From the NCBI GenBank assembly GCA_010015655.1, contig ML976665.1, positions 1,260,610 to 1,324,609 on the forward strand: a DNA stretch of 64,000 nucleotides. Direction: 5' to 3'. The first letter of the stretch is position 1; every line of letters starts with the position of its first letter. The position numbers were made by a program, and so were the translations under genes. Origin of the DNA: Bimuria novae-zelandiae CBS 107.79. Lineage: Eukaryota > Ascomycota > Dothideomycetes > Pleosporales > Didymosphaeriaceae. The notes below the pieces were generated by a model that worked only from the letters and a program-made list of their open reading frames with translations, was not told where the DNA came from and made no database searches. This document shows positions 24,371 through 35,542 of the stretch, piece after piece.

Positions 24371-25801
24371 CTAAGCAGCAGCCTGGACAGCGGGCGCACC
24401 ATTCTCAACGGTGGCGCCATTCGTGCCATTCGTCGCCTTTTGCTTGCTCTTGAAGTATTGCGTAAAGTCGTGCCGCACAGCGTGGACAGCTTCCGCTGCC
24501 GACTTGCCCCACACTGGATCTGATTCTGCACGCTCGCAGAACTTGAAGAACTCCTCCTTCTCCTTCTCGCATGCGGGATCCCATAAACGGTGGAAGTTGG
24601 TGCGTGACATGGGGTCAATCATCTCGCGCCAGATCTTGATGCGGATTTCGCTGTATTTGTCAAGGATGGACTCATCGAGCTCGTCCGTGTGGATGCCTGT
24701 GAAACAGTCCAAGAGCGAGCCGACATCGGCAAAGCCACCAGTCAGGCCGAGACCACCGCTGTTGCTTGTGAGCTTGCGTACTGTCGCCTGCGAGGGAAGA
24801 AGATGCTTACAATGGGTTGCAGAGGTGAGCCGCATCGGCAACCAGCACTATCTTGCCTACCCTGAAACTTGGCGCGCATCTCTGCTGCAGTTTGTAGGGG
24901 CTTATACCGACTAGCTTGTATTCGTTTGGTTTTGGGTGGCCTGGTAGGATCTTCTCGTAGCGCGCCGGTTGCCGTTTTACGATCTCCTCACGGGAGAGGC
25001 TCTCGTCGTCGCCGTAAGTCACTCGCCAGATGCCGTCCTTTGTGACTTTCGCGGCCATGTACCACTCTGTAGGGTGGATGATGAAATTCGAATCCCAGTA
25101 GCCGAATTTCTCGTCGAAGGGCAGGTAGACCTGGACAGTTAGCGTGAATCTCCAATAGCCACAATGCTCGACCGACATTGGTAGCCACAATCTGCTGTGG
25201 AAGAGTCTCGCCAGGGTACTCCTTCCCGAACAAAGCAGTGCGTACGCCGCTAGACGCGCCATCTGCACCGACGAGATAGTCCCCAGTAAACCTCTTTCTC
25301 TCGCCATCCGTGGTTTCCACAATAGCAGTCGCGCCATTTTCGTCTTGCTTGACGTCGACCAACTTGTGTCCCCACAGTATTTGCGTGTTCGGATAGCTTT
25401 CAAAGTGCCTCACAATGAGTGGGCCCAGCCGATCCAGCGGCAGCACGCGCATGGCGAGCTCGGAATCCTCGGGCTCGCGTCCCATGCCCGCAAGGAAGGT
25501 GGTGTCATTCAGCCGCCAGCACACGCCCCTCGGCGCGAGCCCTTTCTCCCTCACTTCTTCGAGAATACCCGCTCGTTTGAATTCGAACATGGCAGAGGGT
25601 GCAAAGTGGGCAGCGCGCGGGTTGTCGTTGATCTTGGTGTCCGCCTCGAGGATGGTCACTTTGATAGCGAGGTTGCGCGCAAGTTGCGTGCCTAGGAGAA
25701 GCCCCGAAGGACCAGCTCCCACGATGACGATCTAGAGGTAGCTGTCAGCCATGTTTTCGTCCGCTCGAGGCAATGAAGCATACATGGTTGATCTTAGGCA
25801 T
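24371..25801 (-). CDS. FAD-dependent (class A) aromatic-type monooxygenase
   Basis: Four exons: 25801-25784, 25731-25177, 25130-24811 and 24758-24371, about 426 residues. Exon 1 is only six codons (MPKINH). The introns are 52, 46 and 52 bp; the third exon boundary uses a weak donor (GTCGGT), the only choice that keeps the frame. The protein has the three FAD/NADPH signatures of the PF01494 family: GAGPSG at 11-16 (Rossmann fold), GADGASSGVR at 161-170, and VLVADAAHLCNPFGG around Asp290. Relatives hydroxylate phenols, salicylate or hydroxyphenylpropionate, or act in secondary metabolism. The C-terminus is a short polar tail rich in Ala, Asn and Gly. It is the upstream-most gene of the minus-strand group with the two P450s and the tannase-family esterase, which fits a role on an aromatic substrate, but this is inference. 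Confidence 0.88.
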
Positions 25802-27866
25802 GGCTGATGTCCCTGTTACACGGTCAATGCGATTTTGTCAGTCTGTCGACATCCATTGACATCTTTAAAGATGACATGATTCATCACGAGGTGGGGCAGA
25901 GGCACGCCCGACTGCAGCCCGCACCTGGGGCGAGAAACTCCATGGGCGGTTTCCCCTCATCAACCGTGGGGTATGAGGATGTGCCCCACATACACCAGCC
26001 TTGGAGAGTTGCATGCCAAGGCGAATCATGTGACGGTCGCTGAGTCATTATTTTCTGGTGACTATCGTGAGAATCAGGGTGAGAATCAGGGTGAGAATCA
26101 GGGTGAGAATCAGGAAGAGAATCCGATACGCTGAACGACGCACTCGGGGAGCCCTGGACACCACTTGAACACGGGATTTGGGGGTGGATCCAATGACGTC
26201 TGCGCAGGACAACAATGCGTACGCGGCTCCACTTTCCGCATTCATCCGTGGGCGCATGAGGTGTCGTCTTGAATCCCACGGTGTCTGGTGGCAATCATCA
26301 GCTGGTAGACGCGACAATGTATTCGGATCGGCACCGCGCGTTCCGCAGCATCGTTGGTGCCGGCACGGAGGCTGCGAAGTGTTGAGGACGTTGCCTGCGA
26401 GACAGGCGCTTCACTGGCGTCGCAGGGCGATAAGAAGAACATGAGACACACGCCTGGTAATCAACTGGCTGCCATCGCTTTTGCTATTGAAGCGCCTGGG
26501 AACATCCAAACTCTCGGTCGTGCAGAGTGTTGAGGTTGTACCGTCGCTTCCAAGCTGAGTGCGGCTGCAAGGTTAGCACCCCGCCAAGCTTTCCAATTTT
26601 TCACGGAACCGCCATCCTCCTCCTGAGCCTCTTCCAGATCGTGAGCGCAATGTGAAGCCAAACTGCCCGCCTCGCAGCCTGACGATCCCATTGCTGTCCC
26701 ACAATTCTACACTGATTAACTGCGCAGTGACTGACTGCTGGCCTCAGCACGAGTCTCAGGAGAGGTTCTCGAACGCAAAATCGACTGCTCCACCATCATG
26801 TTATCACGGACATCCCACGTCGTTCGGAGTAGTTCGACTATTGGACGCGCAGTGCGAGTGCGGCTTTGCGGACCCATTTATATCCATTTATACCCACTGA
26901 TAGCTATCTTGCATTGCTCGAATCGTCTGTCGCCCGGATCCTGGCAATAGTCGTTCCACTTTTTCAACGCGACCCAAGCACGCACATCCCTATGCACACC
27001 CTCTCAACGCACAAAGGGAGTGCTATCTCAGACATCAGACTTTTTGTTCTCGGATTACCCCTAACGGTAAGGTCGCTATTGTGACAGGGGTTAGTGAAGG
27101 CTTGTTTGCATGCACGCGCAGCATTTCTTGATGGTAGCAATGGTGCGGCCGGACGACGATTTAAAGCAAAACACCATGTTCCCAAGAATAACAGCAAGCG
27201 GCAGCTAGCAGCCACTCCCGTAGCCGTGCATCGAGTACCAAGATGTTCCATGGTCGGCCGTCCCCACAATTTTGGTGTTGGCGCGCTTCAACCGCTCCAC
27301 TGTACTCATTGTTGCGCTGACGCACATCACCCTCGAACCTTCTGGCCGACAAGAAAAATCGGATCCCATGCCGCCACCAGGGTTCGTTCTCACACCCTTC
27401 CGCCCTGCATGCATTAGTCTTTGTTCTTATCGTCCTCATGAACATCAAAGCGACCTCACTTACTCCACAAGAACGAGGTCTATTAGCTTCCGCCACAAGC
27501 CTACTCTACTTACTATTTCCACCTCTGCACAGTGCCTCGTCCCCAACCACGATACCGCTTATCTGCGACCTGACAACTCTACTGAAAGCTTTGCACAGAG
27601 GTCCTATTCACGGTTTCGCGGGTTGTCAAGTGTCGCTCCACCCGTTCGGGTCTCTTATCTCTAGCGCATCACTCATTGCGATCCTCTGATAGCGGCCCAT
27701 CGTCAGGGGGAAAATTACACCAGGCCTACCGTCTAGCCTTTTTGCCGGACACACTCGCGGGCACCACGTGCGTCCGAGGGGTGCCGTGAAAGCAACCCAA
27801 CGATCCTTGAGTCAATCGTTTAGCGTCCCTGACTAGCTGCCAACAGCCCCTACAGAAGATAATAGG
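25802..27866. promoter_or_regulatory. 2.06-kb divergent intergenic region between the FAD monooxygenase and the ThrE-like gene
   Basis: The two flanking genes point away from each other, so both promoters lie here. Many short overlapping frames are present, but none has motifs. The only clear structure is a 12-bp minisatellite at 26067-26114. The last several hundred bases before 27867 are CT-rich on the plus strand, as usual for fungal 5' leaders. Confidence 0.45.
26067..26114. repeat. 12-bp minisatellite, 4 exact copies
   Basis: GTGAGAATCAGG is repeated four times head to tail, then decays (AAGAGAATCC). It lies about 265 bp upstream of the monooxygenase start. Confidence 0.95.
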
Positions 27867-30524
27867 ATGGATACCCACGATGATCACAACTTGCCTTCCT
27901 TAAAACACTTCTCAGAAGAATCAATGTCTGCCCCCGGCCGGAAACGAGTTGGTTTTTCCGAAGAAACGAACACATCCCCGCAGTCCCCACCGAATGAAGA
28001 TAGCCCGTCTTGGGGGCACAACACACCCTTGCAGAGAGCTGATGTGTCCCATGAAGAGTTAGCCGAGTCTGTACGCGAGGCACTCGCACCGTTGTATGAT
28101 GAACCCGTGGAGGATATCCAAAAGCCCCGCCCTGCCATTCGGAAAGCTCCACGGACACCTCCCCGATTCGAAATCACTGAAGAACAAGAGCTGGAAGATT
28201 TCAACGCGGAGAAGAAGAGATCAGGGCTCGAGGCCCAGAAACGTGCTGCAAAGCTATCCAAGAGCGTCGGAACGTACTCTGCTCCATTATCGAGGCGCAA
28301 TTCAACCGACTCGCTCCCGAATCAGCACATTGAAGACAGCCAGTTTCCCCACTCTGGACACAACTCCGATGTTAGCTCCGATGGTGAGGATGACGGACCT
28401 GAACCTGAGCATATGAAGCAAGCTCGCCAGCTATTCAGGCAACATACACTACGAGCGGGTCCAAATATCAAGCCCGAAGACCTTTACCACTCTGAAGGCT
28501 TCCAGGATGGCACAGTTACGCCCGCAAATGAACTAGAAATCGAAGATGAACATGTGCCGCGCCCTACAAAGTTCCGCACGGGAGTTCTGGGTACTTTGTT
28601 GAAAGCGTCCCATTCGGCCGCTGGTATTTCGGTGCCGCATCACAAAGCAGCCGGTCATGGACGTTATCCCAGCACAGGCACTCTGAGCGGGGCCTCGACG
28701 GCCGCGAACACTCCGTCGTCTTCCCCTCCAGCGTCCGGCACTTCGACTCCCCGATTCGGCAAGCCGTGGTTAAGAGGCCATAACCATTCCAGCAATCATT
28801 CCGTAACGTCAGTCTCTCGTCTGATCGAATCATCCTCCATGCTCGCTACACCCGCTCAAAAAGATATGAGCCACGAAATGGAGGCACAATACAAAAAGCT
28901 CCGGCCTGGTATGGGCAAGCGACAAGGGTCCGATAATTCCATCACAACCAAAGCCAAGCGCAAGACGCGCAAGGAGGAAGAATACAAGATCAAGATACAT
29001 TTGGCTGGCACACTAGCTCGTCAGAACTACTTGCGCAAACTGTGCAAGGCTTTGATGATGTACGGTGCACCTACCCATCGCCTAGAAGAGTACATGAGCA
29101 TGTCCGCTCGTGTATTGGAGATTGAAGCCCAGTTCTTGTACATGCCAGGCTGCATGATATGTGCATTTGATGACAGCTCGGTTCATACTAGCGAAGTCAA
29201 ACTCGTCCGCACAGACCAAGGAGTCGATCTCGGAAAGCTACGCGATGTGCACGAGATCTACAAAGACGTTGTTCACGACCGGATAGGAGTCGAAGAGGCT
29301 GTGCCCCGTTTAGACGCCATCACTGCCCGCAAACCCAAATTCAATCGCTGGCTACGAGTACCCGTCTACGGATTGGCGTCTGCATGTGTAGGCCCGTTCG
29401 CTTTCCAGGCCCGACCGATCGACTTGCCCTTTTCCTTCCTTCTGGGCTGCCTTCTGGGCTGGCTTCAATTGGTTGTCTCACCTGGCAATCCACTCTTGAG
29501 TAACGTCTTTGAAATTGGAGCTGCAGTCGTAACCAGTTTCTTTGCGCGTGCTCTCGGGTCGATACCTGGACCCGACGGCCATTATCTGTTCTGCTTTAGC
29601 GCCATGGCTCAGTCTTCGATCGCTCTGATTTTGCCCGGCTTCACTGTCTTGTGCGCATCGCTCGAGCTCCAGAGCAAGCATCTCGTAGCGGGCTCTGTGC
29701 GTATGGTGTACGCTATCATCTACTCGCTCTTCCTCGGTTTCGGTATCACCATCGGCACCGTCCTCTTCGGCTTAATGTACAAGGACGCAACCTCAGAAAC
29801 GCAATGCCGCGACCCAATGTCCAGCCACTTCTACTACCTCTTCGTCGTCGGTTTCTCCATCTGCCTCATGATCATCAACCAAGCAAAATACAAACAGATG
29901 CCCATGATGGCCGTCATCGCCCTCGTGGGATACGTAGTAAACTTCCATTCGTCCTCGTACTTCAAGAGCAACGCGCAAGTCAGCAACACGCTCGGCGCCC
30001 TCGCCATCGGCATCGCCGCAAACCTGCAGGCGAGATTCGGTCGCCACGTCGAGAACTGGTGGCTCGATTTCTTCGAAACGCACATCCGTCCGCGATATAG
30101 TCGTCTCCGTAAACGCTACTTGCGCAGCCGCCACGGCGCGCACTACAGAGCTGAACACCACAAATTGCAATCGCACTCGAGGTCGAGCTCTATGACAGAC
30201 TTCGTCCCGCACACACGCAAGATCGGGTACGGTCTCGCGGCTGCGACTATGCTGCCGGCTATCTTCGTGCAAGTCCCGTCGGGCTTGTCGGTGCAAGGCT
30301 CGCTGGTCTCCGGGATTAACTCTGCCGACCAGATCGTACGGAATACGACGGGTAATGCGACGACGGTTACTGCGTACGATGCGAGCGGTAGCTTGAATAG
30401 CGTTGCGCTTAATGTTGGGTTCAGCGTTATTCAGATTGCTATTGGTATCACGGTGGGACTTTTCCTGGCTGCGCTTATTGTGTATCCGCTGGGGAAGAGG
30501 CGGAGTGGGCTTTTTAGCTTTTAG
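27867..30524 (+). CDS. ThrE/PRM10-like multi-pass membrane transporter
   Basis: Single exon, 885 residues. Residues 1-370 are polar, rich in Ser, Pro and charged residues, and probably disordered and cytosolic. From about 372 a conserved domain begins with 'LCKALMMYGAPTHRLEEYM', the signature start of the ThrE/DUF1212 family (bacterial threonine/serine exporters; yeast PRM10-like proteins). About ten hydrophobic segments follow between residues 490 and 880, with a second half (from about 640) that resembles the partner ThrE_2/DUF3815 domain, so both halves are fused in one chain as in other fungi. The last segment ends LGKRRSGLFSF. The role is probably export or vacuolar movement of small amino acids; the substrate in fungi is not established. 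The start Met at 27867 is the first in frame. The gene is intact and shows no RIP bias. Confidence 0.88.
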   Translation: MDTHDDHNLPSLKHFSEESMSAPGRKRVGFSEETNTSPQSPPNEDSPSWGHNTPLQRADVSHEELAESVREALAPLYDEPVEDIQKPRPAIRKAPRTPPRFEITEEQELEDFNAEKKRSGLEAQKRAAKLSKSVGTYSAPLSRRNSTDSLPNQHIEDSQFPHSGHNSDVSSDGEDDGPEPEHMKQARQLFRQHTLRAGPNIKPEDLYHSEGFQDGTVTPANELEIEDEHVPRPTKFRTGVLGTLLKASHSAAGISVPHHKAAGHGRYPSTGTLSGASTAANTPSSSPPASGTSTPRFGKPWLRGHNHSSNHSVTSVSRLIESSSMLATPAQKDMSHEMEAQYKKLRPGMGKRQGSDNSITTKAKRKTRKEEEYKIKIHLAGTLARQNYLRKLCKALMMYGAPTHRLEEYMSMSARVLEIEAQFLYMPGCMICAFDDSSVHTSEVKLVRTDQGVDLGKLRDVHEIYKDVVHDRIGVEEAVPRLDAITARKPKFNRWLRVPVYGLASACVGPFAFQARPIDLPFSFLLGCLLGWLQLVVSPGNPLLSNVFEIGAAVVTSFFARALGSIPGPDGHYLFCFSAMAQSSIALILPGFTVLCASLELQSKHLVAGSVRMVYAIIYSLFLGFGITIGTVLFGLMYKDATSETQCRDPMSSHFYYLFVVGFSICLMIINQAKYKQMPMMAVIALVGYVVNFHSSSYFKSNAQVSNTLGALAIGIAANLQARFGRHVENWWLDFFETHIRPRYSRLRKRYLRSRHGAHYRAEHHKLQSHSRSSSMTDFVPHTRKIGYGLAAATMLPAIFVQVPSGLSVQGSLVSGINSADQIVRNTTGNATTVTAYDASGSLNSVALNVGFSVIQIAIGITVGLFLAALIVYPLGKRRSGLFSF

Positions 30525-31703
30525 ATGTTTCGCGAGACATTACCCTGACGTTTTTTATTCTTTGGGGGGTTTTTTGAGGGGGTTTGTATAAAAGTAGAGG
30601 CGTTTGGGGCTTTGCATTAGAGTGGTGTGTGACATAGCATTGAGTGGTGTTGGGACGGAGTGGGCATTTGTAGCGTTGAAGCGGGTTGGGGGTTTTGTGG
30701 CATTTACAGTTATGGTTGCATTTGCGTTCACATTAGCATAGAAATAGATACTAGATTCGTAATTCTAATGCGAAGTAAGGCCGTTGGGGTCTTAAGAGTT
30801 CTAAAAATCATCTCGGAGGCATGGGTGTGCTGGTCATGTTCTGTGGCGTGGGTAGATTAACTGGTGTTGTGGGGAGGGGTTTATTTGACCTTGGCACAAG
30901 TCACAGAGAAACGCACTGCAGGGCGCTGTCTAGGGTTTCATGTAATCAAGAACAAAGAAAGATACGAGGTAGATTGGGATGCGTTCATGATGCGAGATGG
31001 GATAACGGTTTTCGGGCATTGCCACCCAGGTGCTGGGTGAGACGCGCGATTCACGCTTCACCTGGTAGGTTGATATACTGGAGGAACGGCGGTACGTGCG
31101 CCTGTCTGAGGGCGGTAATGCAGTGTAAAAGATGCGGGCCCAAAGAGCCTGTTGAGCAGCTGCCGGGAGCTCGCCCGAGTGCGAGGAGGTTAATTACGTG
31201 GCACGTCATTCGCCGATCGATAAGTAAAATCGTCGTCGGAGCTTGTTGTATCAATTAGATTTGAGTACAGTGCGTGCTATCTACGGACTGGGAGCGCTAT
31301 GTGTTGCATGATCTGTTCAGGTCGTTGAAGACGATAAAGGATAAGCTATGGTAGCTTTGAAGAGTTAGGTTTAGGGATGTGGCGGGGTTCTGCGAGACAT
31401 CAGTTTGCCGGGCAAGCAAGACGTGGGCTGTGTCTCGGAACTTGGATCGTTGTGTGTTTTTGATGGAGTGTACTTAAACGGCGGGTTCTCTTCGCCAGGC
31501 ATTGTGAGGCCATGATCTGGATATCATTTGATTGTATGGGCATTAGTCAAGGGCTCGTTCTATATACACAGTAATTATTATTAGTGAATGATGTCGCGCG
31601 AGGCTGGAGCTCTTGAGGTTTTAAAGGACTTCAATTTTCTTCTCTCGCAAGTTCAGCAAAATCGAAAGATACAACCTCAAGCAACGTCGCAAAACACTGC
31701 ACT
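30525..31703. other. 1.18-kb intergenic region
   Basis: The G/T-rich 3' flank of the ThrE-like gene is followed by sequence without a supported gene. A plus-strand frame of 145 codons (30821-31258) has no recognisable motif. A TATATACACA element near 31562 lies upstream of the broken gene at 31704 and could belong to its promoter. Confidence 0.35.
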
Positions 31704-32416
31704 ATGACACAACTAAACCAACAAACAACAAGTAACGATATCATGGCTTCGAACGCTACAACCACTTACCCTGCACGGGCGACAGTTTCATATGTTCCTG
31801 GGCTTCACTCTCTGAGGGCTGTCGAATCTGGATCCGCTCAAGCTCTACGAGCTCATTCAGCCACCTAACCACAGCGCAGGACTGTAGATGACCTTCATCA
31901 GCATTCTATGGATGCTGTCAGGTCTGCGTTCGGCCCCGCTCTGCCAATCCGTAGCGTTGTTGATCTTCGCGATGCCTCGTTTGGGCCGCATCGATGGCAG
32001 ACAGCTGTTTCAACTCAAGATAGCCAGCGCTCCACTGCCACTACTTTGGCCAAGCTCAAAGACCGCTTTAAGAAGCTGGTGCGCAAATTGGCGGTCAAGA
32101 AGCGTTATAAGGAGTGTGCAAATTGGCGGTCAAGAAGCGTTATAAGGAGTGTGCAATCGTCGACGAGGGGGAAGACACTGCAAGCGAGTGTTCTTCGGAC
32201 GAACGAGCAAGCCTGCAGCTTCACCGCTGTCCGAACCGAATCCCCGAGCGCACTGCTAGCAGGCGCAGCGGATCTGGACGCCTGGTAAAAATCGCGAGTT
32301 CTGCAGAGGAAGTTCTGGAGTCCGATCCTTCGTCTGAGACTTGGTCAGTTGCTGATGCCAATGGCTCAGAAGACAACGAAGACTTCGACACTTGGTCAAC
32401 TGTCGCCAATTTCTAA
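31704..32416 (+). pseudogene. Hypothetical gene broken by an in-frame stop and a 35-bp tandem duplication
   Basis: A frame opens at 31704 (MTQLNQQTTSND) and meets TAA at 31866. The same frame then continues open past a Met at 31908 to the duplication. There an exact 35-bp unit occurs twice in tandem (32083-32117 and 32118-32152), shifting the frame by two. Downstream, the matching frame runs to a natural-looking stop at 32414-32416. The coding-like parts include a basic Lys/Arg cluster (LKDRFKKLVRKLAVKKRYKE) and an acidic Ser/Asp/Glu-rich C-terminus. No intron with usable splice sites removes the first stop. TAA from CAA would be a RIP-type or ordinary C to T change. I do not recognise the family. 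It could also be two short genes, but the frame continuity argues for one. Confidence 0.55.
32083..32152. repeat. Exact 2 x 35-bp tandem duplication
   Basis: The unit begins GCAAATTGGCGGTCAAGAAG. The two copies are identical, so the event is recent or the result of an assembly or sequencing artefact. 35 is not a multiple of three, so it changes the frame of the surrounding gene. Confidence 0.95.
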
Positions 32417-34265
32417 TTCGCACAGTTGGCAGGCTGCGCATGAGAGATGAACCTCATGCTATATTTGAGACAATGACCTGCTGGGGGCGGTTGGAATTGT
32501 TGTCTTTTCCGTTGTTCAAGCATGTGGCATTTCTACCTAGCAGGTTTATCGCTTACTCCTTAATACATCACATCTACTATTTTAGTCTCTTGATGCATGA
32601 ATGTGTGATTTCCCTCTATTAGTATTGGTGATTGCAGCGGACTCAGATTCATGCTCATCGAGACGACGGAAAGCATTCCGGAACGAACTAATGGACTCCA
32701 AATGAGCCCTTCCAAGTTTATTTTTCATGGTTACCTGGACGTCATGCGACGAGCACGAGGACAGATCAAATCAAGAGAGGCGGGCAATGACCGCAATCTT
32801 TACTGCAGATTCCTATACGTTTGGTCTCGCTTCCCACCCTTGGTACATGTTGCATACGTTCATCAACGAGGAGGAGCATACAGAGATATTAGTGCAGCAG
32901 GCGGAGGCCAGCCCCGGCTAGACGCGGCCTGTGCTCTTGCGGGGTGTTCTGACTTATCTACAAGGCCTGATACATGTGGTTGATTGATTGACTGGAGAGC
33001 GCAGATCATGGCTGGAGGTGTCACGGGCAACCGAGTGGCTGCGTTGCTTTGTTGGGGGCTTAGGTATCAACTGGCCAAGCTGTTATTGGGGAGAGGATCG
33101 GATCTCAAAGTTTATCTTGATATAATCGTCTTGGTTTTTCTTTTCTTTCGCTTAGTTGTACGTTCAATCTCGTCCACTGCTTGTTCTTGAAGGTTCAGAA
33201 TACTTGTAACGTTGATACGCTCTTGATGGCGATTTTATCCCTTTTAATCATTGCATCCATCTGCTTCACATGTAAATGACACAATCTTCCATCTCTATCG
33301 TATACTCCTCTGTATACTGTGACGATTGATGATAAGTGTAGCCACGTGACTGACGTCAGAGATGGTATACGTGGAAGGTACTACTCAGGTGCACGGACTA
33401 GGGACTCAACAAAAACTCTCCCCCGCTCTCTTTCTCTCTGAATAGACTACTCACTCCACACACTCTTTTCTGCAGATAGCAATACAGCTTGTTTGTCCTT
33501 ACATGCCTGCCTGCCCACAATAGGCCTCCCCTGCGCGAAGTCACCGAAATGAGTCTCTTCATGCAGCTTAACCGCAGAACCCGCCTCCCGAACGCGGAAC
33601 GATATGCGCCCCGCAACCGGTTGACTAGGCTACCATGGCGTTCCGTGTTTGTAGTTCCCCTCTTGGGGCGCTCGCTCAACAACCAGCCCCCTGACAAGAC
33701 CTACAAATTGGGGTATGGAATATTCTCCGTGGCGAGGAAATAGCCGAAAAAATTCAGCTATACGATAGCGTTGCATACTAATTTTCAGGACACCAGTTAT
33801 TTGGCGGAATCTTCGAGCGGCTGAACGCCACCGGAACCCATCATAGTTGGTCCCTACGCCAACGGCGGCGATCTAGCGTCGCACTGCATCGGCCAATCGC
33901 CTGATCGACCATTCGCACAACCCAGGCGTCATGAAGGGTCACAAAGTTGCTCGAATATGCTTTTCGTCAGTGTAACGGGCGGTGCGAAAAGAGTGACTTG
34001 CGCACCAGCAAAAGACAGTGCCATAGGTACACAACGTTTGAAACTTCAATCTCCCTCCCTATATCGAGGCATTAAAATGTACTATCGAGTTAGCCTATTT
34101 CCAATGGTTAAAACTTTGGTTCTGAAGGAGCGAGTACGGACGCAACTCCCCGCCTTCCGATTCAGCCAGCCTCTTCAAGCCCGATATCTGTGCTGAAACC
34201 TGACGTGGTACCAATGAACTATGATGTTTTCTTGCATTCTAGACGTCAGTAAACAGCATCGCAGC
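32417..34265. other. 1.85-kb intergenic region
   Basis: Several frames of 60-110 codons lie on the plus strand (32651-32983, 32727-32921, 32984-33190, 33489-33743). They overlap one another and show no domain or linking splice sites. I cannot support a gene. Composition is balanced, without RIP bias. Confidence 0.35.
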
Positions 34266-34347
34266 TATAATACTTAAGACCGCACCGCGACTCTCTATCC
34301 CAATCCACCATCAATCCATCGTCCAAGCCCAACAGCTTACCACTATC
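34266..34347 (+). promoter_or_regulatory. TATA-like element and CT/CA-rich leader of the GPI protein gene
   Basis: TATAATA at 34266-34272 lies 76 bp upstream of the start codon. It is followed by a leader rich in C and A with several CAATCCA/CCATC repeats, a usual fungal core-promoter layout. Confidence 0.5.
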
Positions 34348-35118
34348 ATGCAATACCTCTACTTGACGCTGGCTGCGGTCGCTTCTTTCGCCTCCGCTCA
34401 GACAACCTCAACGGCTTCCTCGTGCCCTGCTCCTGGTGCGACGGACAGCCAAGGACAGTATAGCTGCAACCCAGCTCATGCATATCCATCGGGTCAACAA
34501 TGCCTTCTTGTGGATGGCTGCTACTTCCTATCATCGACCTTAGCTTCTTCGTCATCTTCAGCACCACCCGCTTCATCGTCCTCTGCATGCCCGGCTCCTG
34601 GTGCGACCGACAGTCAGGGACGTTATAGCTGCAACCCAGCCCACCAATATCCCTCAGGCCAATCGTGCCTTCTCGTGGACGGCTGCTACTTTCTCTCGTC
34701 GACCCTCCCCTCGTCCGCTTCCAGCGCTCCCACCTCTGCACCCACTGCCCCAGCCGGTTCGTTGCCGCTCGGCGCGCAATGCGACCCTTTTCAGGACCCA
34801 TCACCATGTGCTGGTGGCGCACAATGCTGGGCTTCTAACGCTGGTCTGATCGCTGCGTGCGGAAACTTCAACGCTGCCTGTGAAATCAATGCTCAGTGTG
34901 CTTTCAACACTTGCAATAACGGTCTTTGCAATGGGTTGCTGCCTTCGGGGTCGTCCAACGCTACTTCGGTTCTGCCTTCTTCGACCGGTGGCTACTACAC
35001 TGGCACACCGACCGCCACCGCGCCGCCGGAGTTTTCTGGTGCAGCTTCCACGTTGGGATTGATGGAGGCGAGCGGAGTAATGGCTGCATTGTTTGCGGTC
35101 ATAGCTTGGGTTATGTAA
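34348..35118 (+). CDS. Secreted Cys-rich, GPI-anchored cell-surface protein with two tandem domains
   Basis: Single exon, 256 residues. Residues 1-17 are a classical signal peptide with cleavage after FASA. Two near-identical 40-residue units follow, at 26-65 and 81-120. Each starts CPAPGATDSQG and ends GCYFLSSTL with four Cys in the same spacing, and they are joined by a Ser/Ala/Pro linker. A third region (145-194) has eight Cys with a different spacing. A Ser/Thr-rich stretch then leads to a hydrophobic C-terminus (about 240-256) with a plausible GPI attachment site near Ser230-Gly231. The protein is therefore expected on the cell wall or plasma membrane. It resembles small fungal adhesin- or effector-like wall proteins in general make-up; I do not recognise a named domain. 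The high repeat similarity suggests a recent internal duplication or gene conversion. Confidence 0.85.
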   Translation: MQYLYLTLAAVASFASAQTTSTASSCPAPGATDSQGQYSCNPAHAYPSGQQCLLVDGCYFLSSTLASSSSSAPPASSSSACPAPGATDSQGRYSCNPAHQYPSGQSCLLVDGCYFLSSTLPSSASSAPTSAPTAPAGSLPLGAQCDPFQDPSPCAGGAQCWASNAGLIAACGNFNAACEINAQCAFNTCNNGLCNGLLPSGSSNATSVLPSSTGGYYTGTPTATAPPEFSGAASTLGLMEASGVMAALFAVIAWVM

Positions 35119-35542
35119 TTATGGTGTAGACATCTGAACATCGGTGGCTTGGAGAAGCTGCGAAGGGCCCAAGGATCTATGGTGTGGACATTGCCCTTAA
35201 GAGGGCTGAACTAATACATAATTTGTAATGAAACACAAAGCGGAGATGGAGGACATTTCATTTAGGTAAACAGCAACTGCGTCGAAAATTGACGCCGTTA
35301 ATGAAAAGACGGGCCGTATAGCTCCACCATATTTAGTTCCTCATAACAAGCAAAAATTATCTTACATTCGGAAGTAACATGACTTGTAGAGCTTATCGTG
35401 TCACCAAATTTCCCCCATGGGAACTATGCACTTCACAATCCCGTGTATGAGCAACCCAACCGACATGGAGGCCTGCTTCATTGCTTTCACAGCCCAAACG
35501 TGCTGGGTGCGCTAACGACAACAGGGGTTGAAATGTCCCGTG
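35119..35542. other. Intergenic between convergent genes
   Basis: The GPI-protein gene (+) and the RING-like gene (-) converge here, so it should hold both terminators. No further feature is seen. Confidence 0.4.

Noticed and set aside
26067..26114. CRISPR-like array
   Set aside because: Contiguous 12-bp repeats without spacers, in a fungal promoter region.
31866..31880. Intron removing the TAA at 31866
   Set aside because: A CTAAC and CAG are nearby, but every upstream GT gives the wrong phase or a new stop.
32651..33190. Overlapping plus-strand frames as a spliced gene
   Set aside because: No combination of GT..AG joins gave a continuous protein with recognisable features.
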